This document shows, piece after piece, positions 23,926 through 35,686 of a stretch of DNA of 64,000 nucleotides (position 1 is the first letter of the stretch; each line of letters starts with the position of its first letter). Under the pieces are notes generated by a model. The model worked only from the letters and a program-made list of their open reading frames with translations, was not told the DNA's origin and made no database searches. Position numbers and translations under genes: made by a program. The DNA lies in assembly GCF_000165425.1 (NCBI RefSeq), contig NW_001799133.1:483845-547844 (forward strand), in the 5' to 3' direction. The DNA comes from Paramecium tetraurelia. Lineage: Eukaryota; Ciliophora; Oligohymenophorea; Peniculida; Parameciidae.

Positions 23926-24349
23926 TCAAACAAGGAATGAAATTTCAGCACAAGCAAAATTGGCTCCTTTGGCATTTTAAAACCAGAATTAGCATACGAT
24001 TTTGCCCTAATACTATTTAAATCAAATTTACCGATGGAGTATAGGTAGGGAAGTTTTAAGTATGAGAATAAGTGACGGGGTCTCCCTTATCATAAACTTC
24101 ATCTTCTGGGTAATTGTCTTCGAATGATTCAACTCCATTCCATTTGGCTTTGAGTAAGACATTTGACAATTCTGCATGTTGATTGGCACTTCCATAAAGA
24201 GTGATGGTCTCATCCACTCCTTTGGCTGGTTGTACACTGAATGTGGCACTAGTGAATACGACCTTAGGATCTGCCATGCAATTGGTCACTTTGGTAGGAA
24301 TGGCAGCAAGAGTTGTGGCAACAAGAAGAATAATTAGATTATACTTCAT
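23926..24349 (-). CDS. Secreted ML-domain (MD-2/NPC2-like) lipid-binding protein
   Basis: A signal peptide (MKYNLIILLVATTLAAIPT) precedes a small beta-rich domain with the spaced cysteines of the ML fold (TNCMADPKVVFTSATFSVQP ... IVCQFWFQNAKGANFACAEI). One 25-nt intron (GTAAATTTG...TATTAG) must be removed before the C-terminal cysteine pair. ML proteins bind sterols or other lipids in the lumen of lysosomes or outside the cell. The length (about 130 residues) is typical. It is divergent from the PP2C-like gene. Confidence 0.75.
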
Positions 24350-24497
24350 TCTTTAATAATATTATTAAGCAAATCCTAGAAATGAGATTGGATTTGAATT
24401 GTAAAAATATGCAATCAAAAAAATAATATCTTTAATAAATAATATTATTATCAGGATTTACGAATACTTAATTATTAATATATAAATTAATTTAATA

Positions 24498-25425
24498 ATG
24501 GGTTTGTATTTAACAAAACCTGAGACAGCTAAGCTAACTTAATCAGGTGAGGTATTTGATTTTGCTTATGCATCAACCGCGTTACAAGGTTGGCAAATCC
24601 AGTAGGATGAGTTTGTGATTATTAAAGAGAAGTTTGACCAAGACAACTGTTTATTCTGCATAGTGGAATAATATGGGGGAGTAGAATATGGTAAATACAT
24701 CCAAGATCACATTGTGGAAGCACTCATTAATGACTAAGAATATAAATAGAAGAATTACGACAAAGCAATTGTTGGTCTGTATGAAAGATTGGACAATCAG
24801 TTGAAAAATCAATTTAAGGAGAGCACCAGCTACCAGGGTGTTACTCTACTGTTAACATTGATTACTAATGAAAACATTTATGTAGCCAATGCAGGAGTAC
24901 TTCATCTTTTTGATATCATAGTTGTCTAGATGTGTGATCAGATATGATGGCAAGCACAAAGTAATGACAGTAGAACATTATCCAATAAATGATCTCGAGA
25001 AACAAAGGATTCTGGCTGCGGGAGGGGAAGTGTGGGAGAATAGACTAAATGCTCATCTGCCGTATAGTAGAGGCCTTGGAAATTTCGAATATAAATCCAA
25101 TTCCAATTTAGATCAGGGCAAATAACTTCTTATTTCTGTGCCAAGCATCAAGTATGTTGATAAGGAGGACACTGAGTTAATTTTGATGGGGAGTCATGGT
25201 GAGAATTATGCATAATGAATTTTAGGGTTTTGGGAAACTTGGACCAATAATGCCATCACAGAGGTCATTTTGGAACGAATTCAATAGGGGAAAGCGTTGT
25301 CTGATATTTTGGAAACAATTTGTGATTCAATTGTGGCGTAGAATGTTGAATCAGAATATGGAAAAGATAACATCTCAAGCATTTTAATTTATTTCTAAAG
25401 AGGATAAAAAAAACAAGTTATTTGA
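24498..25425 (+). CDS. PP2C-like protein lacking metal-binding residues (pseudophosphatase)
   Basis: The PP2C fold is clear: LTLITNENIYVANAG, RILAAGGEVWENRLNAHLPYSRGLGNFEYK and KDNISSILIYF align with conserved PP2C blocks. The catalytic metal ligands are changed. FCIVEQYGG stands where FxVxDGHGG is expected, ANAG-LSR replaces ANAGDSR, and ILMGSHGFWE replaces the ACDGxWD motif. Two introns (25 and 27 nt) were removed; the second lies inside the last motif. Only the C-terminal DN remains. The protein is probably catalytically inactive and may act as a scaffold or regulator, or be a duplicate in decay. It is followed 34 bp later by a protein kinase gene on the same strand. Confidence 0.8.
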
Positions 25426-25459
25426 CAATGAATTAAAATAATTAATTTAATATATCTAA

Positions 25460-26810
25460 ATGTAAAAAAAACAACAATCTCAACCTTTTTTGTCAAACCA
25501 ATAAGAAGTGCCGTTTTATTGTAGAGTTGTTCGAAAACATTTTTTTAGGGATCGCGTATATTAGTTAAAATACTACAATAACCAAATCACCATGACTTAT
25601 GTAATCGATATTAACATACTTTAGCATCTGAATATGGATGCTCCAAAATATTTAATGAAAATCGAGGAATTCACCACTTTTGAATGGCTGATCAAATAAC
25701 AGAGGTTGTTTGGTTTCAAATTTCCATATCAAGGGAAATTAAAGGAGTTTCACGCTGATCAGACCGACCTGATGTAGCTCAGATAGAGATTGAGTAACAG
25801 GATGGTTTTCCTCAATCTAAGTTACAACTATAAATATCTTACTACTCTGGAATCAGGTTCGTTTGGTTAGGTATGTAATTAACATGAAGTTTATAGGTGA
25901 CTTCCAACGAATGTTTCTTCAATAATAAGAAAGTGGCCATTAAACATATATTACTAAATGGCAAGAAAGACCATTAAAAACAAATAGAGAATGAAATACA
26001 GATTTTGAGATCAATTAAACACCCAAAATTGGTCGAGATCTACGAGGTCTTTAAAACTGAACTGTATTACTAAATTGTGACTGAATTTATAGAAGGTCTT
26101 AATTTAAAACAGCTGATGTCCAATAAATTAAACCAATTTAAAAATGAGGAAATTTTAGAAATCATGCAAGTATAAATTTGATAAAATTTTAGTAATTATT
26201 TGAAGCTTTGACTTTTCTTCATCGAAACTAGATACTTCACAGAGATATCAAACCAGCTAACATTATGTACCATAATGGCAAGCTCAAATTGATCGATTTT
26301 GGGCTTGCTTGTTATGATGGAAAATAATTACTTGAAAATCCTAATTGTGGCACCGAAGGCTATGTGGCTCCTGAAGTCTTAAATGTTCATTAAACCAAAT
26401 TAAACTATGATTTCAAAGTCGATGTCTACGGGGCTGGCTGCGTCTTGTACATGCTGTTAACTGGAACCAAATTAAATTAATCGAATCTCAGTTTTCAAAA
26501 AAATAAAACCTATCAAAATAGCGAAAATAGCTAATTGTTTGAATTAGTTAAAATAATGACCAAACCTAATCCTTTTGATCGGCCTTCAAGTTTTTAAATC
26601 CTGGAATTGATACGGTTAATTAAAGAGAATTGTGCCTACGATATCAGCTTATGGTACAGCAGTGCTTTTAATCTTTCTAACTCAAATAACTCTTACTAGA
26701 CGGCATCTACTGCCAGATATGTTCATACTTCAAAGAATCAAAAAAGTGTTTGTAGTTTCAATAGTGCCAGAGGAATTGGCTAGACCCTCTCTAAATAAAT
26801 TTTAAAATGA
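25460..26810 (+). CDS. Serine/threonine protein kinase with N-terminal extension
   Basis: About 130 N-terminal residues (RDRVYQLKYYNNQITMTYVI...) may form a PH-like regulatory domain. The kinase domain then shows the glycine loop LESGSFGQV, the lysine KVAIKHI, the glutamate in IENEIQILRSIKHP, the catalytic loop LHRDIKPANIMY, DFGLACYDGK, GTEGYVAPEVL and DVYGAGCVLYMLLTG. All catalytic residues are present. Introns of 26 and 23 nt were removed. The C-terminal 70 residues are serine/asparagine-rich. The subfamily is not certain. It lies directly after the PP2C-like gene, and the adjacency may or may not be functional. Confidence 0.88.
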
Positions 26811-26905
26811 TTATAAAAATTGATTTCAATGTTGTTATCTTGCTATTGCAATCAATATTTATAAACAATAATTTATTTTTTAATAATATATGAAATCTAT
26901 TTTTA

Positions 26906-27772
26906 TCATTTAAATCTCAATAGAATGCCTTTGAATATAGGAACTCCACCAAAGTTTAACTAATAAAAAGGAATGAGAATATTACATTGCTTAATTGCTT
27001 AGGATCTCTCTCACTAACTTATTGAGACTTCTTCTAAGTTAATTTAAATTCCCAAGAGCGGGATCTCTCACGAGGATCCTCAATAGGATCTTCAGCAGGT
27101 CCACAAATCGGAGTTGTCAACTATTTACTTTTTAAATGCAATTTACTTGAGATTTTGATTTCTGTTTGTTTAAGGGAGGAACTGCTTAGGCTTTTCTTTC
27201 TTTCTTCAGAATATCACGCTATTACTAAGTATACAAAGAATTTTCATACTTTGTCGACCTTTTTTAGATAAAGACATTGAGATTTGAGAATGAAATTTTT
27301 CATAATCAAACTTTTGCACACTCCTTAACACTAGAAGAGATTTTTGAAGAAGCAATCTAACTGTTTTCTTCTCTCTTCTATTAATTCTTCATTGTCATTG
27401 GTGGATCTCCACCAATTAGACGGAGGAAACTTCGGCAAACTCGCTTTAAGAGTCGATAAGGATTCATGCAATAGTTTTAGATGGGAATAGCGATAATCCA
27501 CTGAAAAGGAGCATCTTTGATTATTTTGCGGTGAAACTATATTTAAGAATCTGACGAAATACTTACATTAATTGATAATAGACTACATCATCATTCTTTT
27601 TGAAAGAGGGAACACAAATTGAGATAGCAAACTCATTTTCTTACATATAATTATTTATTTAATGTTTTTATATACTCACTTTTCCTACATTTATAATGTT
27701 TCCCCTAGAATATCCTTCTATCTTACTTTAGAGATCACCCAAACAACAAAAACGATTTAAGTTCCTCTACAT
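26906..27772 (-). CDS. PX-domain (phosphoinositide-binding) protein
   Basis: The segment VDYRYSHLKLLHESLSTLKA, then LPKFPPSNWW and ERRKQLDCFFKNLF, matches the PX pattern: RYSDF-like strand, proline-rich loop, then R-x-x-L-x-x-F/Y-L. PX domains bind phosphoinositides on endosomes. The upstream part (MQRNLNRFCCLGDLQSK...) precedes it. The splice near 27550 is not fully resolved. Three further introns of 25-26 nt give a charged C-terminus (PIEDPRERSRSWEF) ending GVPIFKGILLRFK. Confidence 0.65.
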
Positions 27773-27941
27773 CCCTTTGTTGTACACGGGAACAGATTTA
27801 TAATCGAATATTAATCAAATAAATCTTATTTTTTGAATAATTTATATAACAAAGCATTACGTTAGAAGATTGAATGTTATAAAATATTTATAATTAATTA
27901 TCAGGAATTTAGAATTTCATTTATTTGCTAATACTCTAGAA

Positions 27942-30900
27942 TCAAGTGTTTAATCTAAAATCTTAAACATAACATTTTACTTCATAAGGTGTCTAAGTCT
28001 TAAATTTCAAATTGCAATCGTTGATTTTACAAACAAATTCAATCGGAAATGATTTTATTTCTGTAATCAATTTAAAATCAATCCTGCCCAGCCAAGTTCG
28101 ATTCTCAGGTTTTATGAAATGCAAACCATTAAAATTCAATCCTTCATTTATATATACATATATACCTATTAATACTTGATAACTAAGTTTAATTCCGAAC
28201 TCTTTCTATTAAACCATCTAAATTGTTTCTTTCGAACATTCTACAAAAAACAATTACATCCCAAACAAAACATTAGTCTAAAAACAAGTTACCATCAATA
28301 AGGATGATAAACTCTAAATCGAATAGTTCTTTTTATTTGGATCCTTCTTCTACGATTGGGTCTAAAATTCCAAAAGTTAATTTTCCCTGTATGCCACTTC
28401 CCTTTAAATCTATTCTAACCAAATCTTCTCGGTATGCTATTTTATAACACAAGCAGGAATTGCTTTTTTCAATAGATTTCTATCAATTTTTTACTGGGTT
28501 GCAATACTATAGAATGCCGTCATCAAACAAAAATCTATGAAACTCAAAGGAAACGTTTAATCTTTTGCCAAAAATACAATTTCGAACATTAAACATTTCA
28601 ATCTAACTTCATCCTATTGATATTCTAATTCTTCCTGTCTCCAAGGTAAGTATAAGTATTTTCTGAAAATAAATTGAAATTTTGTTCCATTGATAAACAT
28701 ATTTTTCAAAGATTTAAGAAACCCTGTTTTGCTAGTATCTAAAATAGTTGAAATCTTTTCATCATCCTCAATTACTCTTATTATTCCTGCTGTGTCCACT
28801 ATAAATATTTTGAAATCAACAAAACACTTTAAATTAATTTGATTTGCAACTGCATTCTTTATGAACCAAGTTGTTGTGTTTTTCTTAAAGCCAACCTATA
28901 GGGTCTACCCAGTCAATATCATTATTTCAATGCAATATGGTTAATTGGCTGCTTCTTGCCCAATTTTTATCTATTTATCGTCTTCACTTATTTTAGATCT
29001 AAATTTCTCTTCTTGAAATGAATGGAGAAATTCTAAATTAGAATTCTTTTAATTCTTCTATTATCTCAATTTAGCCTTGTGCTAAAATAACTCAGGTTTT
29101 TACTTCATTTATTCAGGTAAACTATAGAATTTAGTGTCAAGATTTAGTATTTCCAATACTTACCTCTAATATTCAGAGTTTTATATTATCTACGGAGAAT
29201 TAAGTATAATTTATAACAGTTACTCCATCCTTAGCTTTCTTTCATCAATTACTTTTTAACTCTTTGATGACAAACTCTTTGCTATTGTTGGAATTTTCAG
29301 TTTGCTATCATATTTATTCACTAACTGAGTTAAACTTACCACTTGACTAAACCTTATTAGACTTGTAATCTGAATAGTGTCAATAGTGAAGTTTGTCTTA
29401 TAAAATGTAATATTCTTGTCGAACTTAGGATCTGATTCAGTCCCTAGTATTTCTACCTTAACACAAATATTATTTATGTCTTGTTTTTTATCTATTTTTG
29501 ATTCAAAAATCTCTTTTTATGAGTTTATTATAAGTTAAATTTTAGTCTTCAATATTTCTTTTGTCTTGCTATCCTCATTTACAATAATGATGGTCTCATT
29601 ACGATTCACAAACTCAAAAGAATTCTTAATTATTAATAAATCTTTTATGTCCTTGATAAATGACAGGTGTGTAATTGGAATATGAAGTTGATACTCCAAA
29701 CTATTCTGCTTGTTTATTTTCGCAAATAAGAGTAAATTATTAAATGCGTATATAATGATTCTTTGTTCTATTTTTTTTGTGTAAATAGAACAAATATCTT
29801 CAAAGATGAAATATATATTTGGTTCAAAGATTGTCAAATTTTAGATGTTTCCAAATTGTTAATATAATTCAATTAACTTTGCCTATTTTAGATAGACATC
29901 CATTTCGCTATTGTTCTTGTCATTAATCTTTTCAATAGTTTCTAAACAATTTTTCACATTTTAATAATCAGGATGAGATTGCATTGTATGTTTTAATAAG
30001 TCCTTGAATAAAAGTACATATTTAGGCAATCGCTGAACAGGTTTAATAGTGTAATCATTTAGTGATAAGCCTTTTAATAAATTCTGTACTTCGATATCCT
30101 TGATACATTACTAGAAGGCAGGTATTGCTTCATATTAAGTAGTAATTTTTCTAGCCTGTTCATAAGCCTTGCAATATTCATAGTAGAATATAAACCCATT
30201 CAAAAGAGGAACTATGCTATCCATCACAATTGCATTAGGGTCCTTCAAATTATTTTTCTTTTACAATTCACTCAAGAATTCAGTATTAAATTTGAGAATT
30301 TCATGAATATTAAACATCATCTTTATATCGTCCTTTTTATTTGAAAATTGTTTAGCCAATTTGATTTTGATTGCATTTAGAATCTCCAAATCAGCTACAT
30401 ACTTAACCTCTGTTTGAATTAACTCATTCAATACATTTATTCTATATCTATTCATTTTTTCAATTAGTTGTTTTTCCTTTTCCTTCTTCTCTTTAGTCAG
30501 TTTGCATTTGATATATCGCTAAATATATATAATCTTATCCAATTATTCTAAGTAATAACTGTCATCCTATACTAAAATTAATTGGTTCTAGTCATTGAAT
30601 ATAAGTTTTGATTATAAAATTGATTAAGTTCGATTCGGAATGCTTATTGATTATAAATCCATAGATAACCTCTTGGATTTCTTCATTTGCGATGTAAATT
30701 CATTAGTTATCATACCTACATAAATTCTGTCTTCACTTTGTAATTCTTGATCATTGACTTACTAAATCAATTCTTGCGAATATAATTAATCATTCTTCTC
30801 ATTATCTTCTTCCCAATCATCTTCAAGTTGTGAGGACATTTGGCTTTATTTCTCTAATTATCCTTCAATATGATCTCTCACTTAAGGGTTGTCATTAAAC

Positions 30901-31208
30901 ATTTTATTCAGGGTTTTGATTACATCACTTTCCCGTATAATGTGATCTTAGTCAGGCTTTTCTGATTGACTAAGTTCGACTAATATGAATAAAATACCCT
31001 TATATTAGATTTGAATCTTATTGCCCTTTGCTTGTCTAAGTAGATTTTAATGATTTAGATTATTGATCCTCTTCTTCTCTATCTTTTTGCGAGTTCTCCC
31101 AATATGACACTTTGCCTTTGACACTCCTAAACTTAAATTTAATATTACATCTTATGATTGATTGCGATATGAAAATTAATCAATCCTAAACTTAAATAAT
31201 ACAATCAT
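27942..31208 (-). CDS. DH-PH-FERM protein (RhoGEF with C-terminal FERM)
   Basis: A single uninterrupted frame of 1089 codons. The N-terminal ~250 residues are hydrophilic. A DH (RhoGEF) domain follows: VLNELIQTEVKYVADLEIL, then the signature IKPVQRLPKYVLLFKDLLKH. Next is a PH-like region (IIIYAFNNLLLFAKI). The C-terminal third begins with an F1-like ubiquitin fold (IEIMILTGQTLQVGFKK), an F2 block (FQFIFRKYLYLPWRQEELEY) and an F3-like end. DH-PH modules activate Rho-family GTPases and FERM domains bind membrane proteins or phosphoinositides, so the protein may couple cortex contacts to actin control. FERM-first FARP proteins have the opposite order. TGA 27942 ends the frame. Confidence 0.82.
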
Positions 31209-31981
31209 TTATAATTATTTGTATCTTAAAACGCAGAGCTTCAATTTCTATAGAAAATCAGAATAGAATTCGATAAGATATAGAATGGATAATTTTTTAT
31301 GTCATCATTAGATAATTATTAAAATAAAATCAACATTGTTTTCTATAAAACATCCTATTTTATCAAAAACAATGAATAGATTCTATATTCTTTGTTATTT
31401 TACAAATTAATAACTTCAGAAGAAAACACAAAAGATTTTCGAAATACTATACGCATATTAATTAATCAGATTACTCAATAAAATATTCGTAAAGGAAATA
31501 GAATATTCCCAGAATAATCATAATTATTACCATAAATCAACTTTAATATTTATCATAATAAAATAAATATGCTCATATGATACTAACATTAAACAATATG
31601 TAAAATTCTACTTGATTTATTGTTTGTATTTTTAATAATCATTCAATAAGTTAAAATAAATAATTAAACTTTTTAATTATATGCTGTTGAATTCATTTAA
31701 ATGGTAACTGGTAACTTTAATGAATTATTAAAATTTATAAGATTTAGAATTAATAAACTTTTGAGAATATAAAATGGTTTTATTTAGAATTTTATAGATG
31801 ATTTTAAATAATTGATTGTTAGTCAAGGTATTGTATTCATATTAACTGGTTGTTGGAATATTAAGGGATAACAGAATCTAATTGAAAATTGCTTGTAAGA
31901 TGCATTAGACTGATGATAATGAATTTATTCATCACAAAAATATACTTTATATCTTAAAAAATTATTAATTAAAAATTATAA
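31209..31981. other. Intergenic, very AT-rich
   Basis: About 770 bp between divergent genes, with long A/T runs and no frame worth calling. It must hold the promoters of the DH-PH-FERM and the RRM gene. I saw no structural RNA or repeat unit. Confidence 0.5.
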
Positions 31982-32064
31982 ATGTAATAATTCCAAAAAG
32001 AAATACCATAACAGCAAAAACTTTCTCCTGAAACTACTATCTATCTTGAGTATTTAGATTAGAT

Positions 32065-33373
32065 ATGGATGAAGACTAAACTTAATAGGTAATCTCTGAA
32101 GATTATTTATATCATATATTTAAGGAAGAGGGAGAAATTTAGAGCGTAAAAATTAAAAAGGATAAGCTGACTAAATAGTCGAAGGGACAAGCATTCATTA
32201 CATTTAGAAATCGAGACTCAGCAGAGTAAGCTAGAAAAAAATTTAATAACTAAGTATTCATTGAGAACAAAATCAGAGTTAAACCTTACTTCAATTTCCA
32301 TAAAGTCGACAAGAAGGCCAATATATTTATTCGTAATCTTCCTGAAGATGCAGATTATTTAGAATTAGAATAAGAATTTTCAAGATTTGGCAAAGTGTTA
32401 TCAGTTGATGTCCATAGAGATTAAAGCGGAAAGTAATTAAAGTATAATTAGAGATTTAGTAATTTAGTTATGGTTATCTTTAATATGAAACTAAAGAAGA
32501 TGCAGAAAAATTAATGAAGAGAATTCTAAATCATCCCATTACTCACAAAGGCAAATTGATGAAACTTGAAAAATTTAAGGACTTATCTGAAAGAAAAGCA
32601 AATCAGCATCTATTTACTTAAGAGCATTTGCATCTAAGTTGTCATAACAATTGATGAGTTAAGATATTGTTGTTAGATCATTTGAATATGGGTGGCTTTT
32701 GGTGATTAAGGATTACTTAACAAGAGTTTAAGGTGATTAAGTGATGGACTGCTTTGTCAGAATAGATTCAGTTACCAAACAGCCATGGGCAATAGTAACA
32801 TTCGAAACTTACAAAGAAGCTAAGGCAAACTTAGATAAATGCGAAGCTTTAAGGAAACATCCATGCTTCAATTCAAATTCTCAAAAGGTAATTGAATTAA
32901 TAAAAAAATATGGACCTCCTGTCAACAGTGATGGCAGCATTTCATTTACAATTGAATAAATTACTCCATTCTTTGAAGAGATGAACAAAGACCCACATGA
33001 TATTTTCAAAGGTGAAAATGATAATTTCTTTTTCAATTTGGCTTATAACAACCTCTTGAAAATAGATGAAAGACTAATGGTCATCCAAAACATCAAGAAA
33101 GATGTAACTAAGGATTAAATCTTAGAGTTTTTATCATAATTTGGAAGAGTTATTAGTTTAAAAATCGGAAAAACTAAAAATTCAAGAATTTAATTTTAAT
33201 AATGCTTCGTCCATTATTAAACGATGTAAGATTTAAAAAGAGCTCGATCTGAACTTTTTGATGATAAGAATGAAAAAACTATTAAGCAAAGAAAAGAAAT
33301 CTTTAAAGATGGTCACCCTGTAGAATCTACAAAAAAAAAACTCCAAAGTTGGTAATCAATTGTATAAGGATGA
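32065..33373 (+). CDS. Poly(A)-binding-protein-like, several RRMs
   Basis: RRM-like units follow one another: EDYLYHIFKEEGEIQSVKI with GQAFITFRNRDSAEQARKKF; ANIFIRNLPEDADYLELEQE with KYGYLQYETKEDAE; VMDCFVRIDSVTKQPWAIVT; and LMVIQNIKKDVTKDQILEF. The order and linkers resemble PABP. Introns of 26 nt near 32440 and 26 nt near 32640 restore frame. The probable first strand of RRM1 (TTIYLEYLD) lies upstream in another frame, from an ATG at 31982, but I could not find the splice. There is no C-terminal MLLE domain, and several RNP motifs are degenerate. Confidence 0.72.
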
Positions 33374-33560
33374 TGGTCTATAACTAATTCATGATGAACA
33401 AGCTAATTGAATAATAAAAATTAACAAGCCAAATCAATATTTTAATGTTATATTTTTTAAGATTTATAATGCATTAAAACAAAGGCCAATTATAATAGTT
33501 TAAGATAAAGAAGAGATACTACAATATTTTAAAGAAATCTCAAGAAGAATAATTAAAATA

Positions 33561-35503
33561 TCATTCATAAATAGATTTCATGACTTTTTATCTAATCTCT
33601 GTTTAGATTATACCTTTAGTTTATTAATATTATTTCAATCTGTTTCTGGCATTTTGCAAGATCCCTTTATATTTTTTAGTTTTCTAAACTCATCAATATT
33701 AATGTACTTTTTATAACTGTAATTAATCCACATTCTACAATCCCTCAATCAGAGCATCCTTAATTGTTTTAAATTCTAACTTTTTCTTTTCATCCTACTA
33801 TTTCACCATTTCCATTAATTGATCAAAGGATGTAGGATACAATTTTAAAAATAATTCTCGAAATCTTTTTTAATCATCCACATCAAAAATATCTTGAAAT
33901 TTAGCTCTTGGAATATATAACAAAAAACAATCATCGAATGCATTTATTTCTTCAGTTCTACTTTTTAATCCCAATGTTTCTTAAGTAACAATCTCATAAT
34001 ATCCTAATAATGACTAGGTTTCATATTTAATAGTAATTTCCTATCTTGTTGCAACAGTGTTTTATAACCATACCTTAGTTTTTACTGGCCACCTATTGGA
34101 CTTTTCTAAATTGACAACAACCTTTTTAACCAGTATACCATTTTTAACAATATAAAAATTATCGATAGGATCTCCAACCTTATAAAGGCAATCCTTTGCT
34201 GACATGAATTTGCCTTTTAGATCTTCACATAATCTTTGGATTTTATGAGGTTGAAAATTCTTAAAAAAATGGATTTAATTGATAAAATTAACCCACTTAG
34301 GTCTCTCTATTTTAAACAGGTTATTCAAACATTATTAATAATCCCATCGACTCAAAATTAAAATATGAGAATTTTAAGTACAAATTAAAGTAGCATTTCT
34401 AGGAGCGTCTGTTTCTAATGCTTATCTTCCTAGATGCTCATTATCATGGAACTCTTTTACACACATATCCTAAAATATTTAATACTGATGCGTATACTTT
34501 TATCATCACTTTCACTGTTCCTTAAAAAATGATATACATGCAGTTCCCAATATCCCCTACTTTACACAAGGTTAAATCTTATTCAGATTTAATCTCCTTA
34601 TATGTTAATCTACCTGCCAATTCTTGCAAAAGGATTAATGGCATTAATTTGAATAGACTCAATTTTTGCAAATACAATGCTACAATTTATTTTTAAGCAG
34701 CATCTCTTTTGAAAGTTTCCATCCTGCAGATTGAAACAATCTTTAAATTTATATCGAAATCACTTAATAACCATTTAATTGATTCAATACCTATGAGATT
34801 TCCATTTTTGAAAATCATTTCTTTCTGAAATCCATTTAGGAAAAGAAAATTCATAATTAACGTTGTTATTAGTTGTAATAACTTATTCAGATTATCTATT
34901 TACAAGTCTTCTCCTGTCATGTTAGCTTTTTCTAGCAGAAGACTGTGCGAGTGATCTTTAGGTTTATAAATTACTTAGAGATAGAGAAAATTTATTCTTT
35001 TCCAATCTAGACTAAGTTGGACTTTAGTTACAAGTCTTTGGTTCTTAATCAAGGTAATTGTTAAAAAATTCCTTTCGTTCTGTCTGAAGTCCGTCATGAA
35101 ATTACATAGTTCCAAATTTTTATCTGTATTTTTAAAGTTCTTTCTCATGAGTTTCATCAAAAATTGGTTTCATATATTAAATTAATAAGAAATATTTACA
35201 AAATTTAAATATTAATAATTCATACTTTCTTGAAAATGAAAATCCTTTTCTTCGAGAAAACAATCTCATTATACTTAATTATTTGAAATTTATCAAATCT
35301 AGTCTATGTCTCTAATGTTTCCAATTAATGTTACCGATTGCACTATTTCGATTTTGATAAAATTGCTTGAAAGCATCCTTTATATGACATTTGATTAATT
35401 AAAATAGGAATTAGCATTATTAGATTCTCTGGCCTAATTATTCTACAAAATAATCAGACAAAGTTATGTCTTTAGATCTTTATAATTTTAACCAAGATGA
35501 CAT
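33561..35503 (-). CDS. Protein with two cyclic-nucleotide-binding domains
   Basis: A basic, serine-rich N-terminus is followed by two CNB folds. The first has VGDIGNCMYIIFQGTVKVMI, then HDNEHLGRQALETDAPRNAT and a LSRWDYQQCL end. The second has KVGDPIDNFYIVKNGILVKK, SLLGYYEIVTQETLGLKSR and FLLYIPRAKFQDIF. Introns of 28, 28 and 24 nt were removed. The exact PRAA/T cAMP-contact motif is only partly conserved (DAPRNAT). The layout resembles regulatory subunits or CNB-only sensors with no kinase domain. An in-frame coding-like stretch extends upstream to an ATG at 35650 but contains a TGA, so the start is uncertain. Confidence 0.78.
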
Positions 35504-35686
35504 TTCCTTTAAAAATATTGTAATAGAATCTCAAAAACTAAAAAAGGAGTCTAAATTGTTTAAATTTGGCTGTTCTATTGTGTCGGGAAATTTTAAATTT
35601 GATCTAGCTTTTTAATTATTTAATTATTGCATAAAATTATTGATACTCATTAAAAATAATTGAAAATTAATTGGTTTTTTATTCTA

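Noticed and set aside
28614..28799. Separate small minus ORF
   Set aside because: It is an internal piece of the 1089-codon DH-PH-FERM frame, split only by TAA/TAG read as stops.
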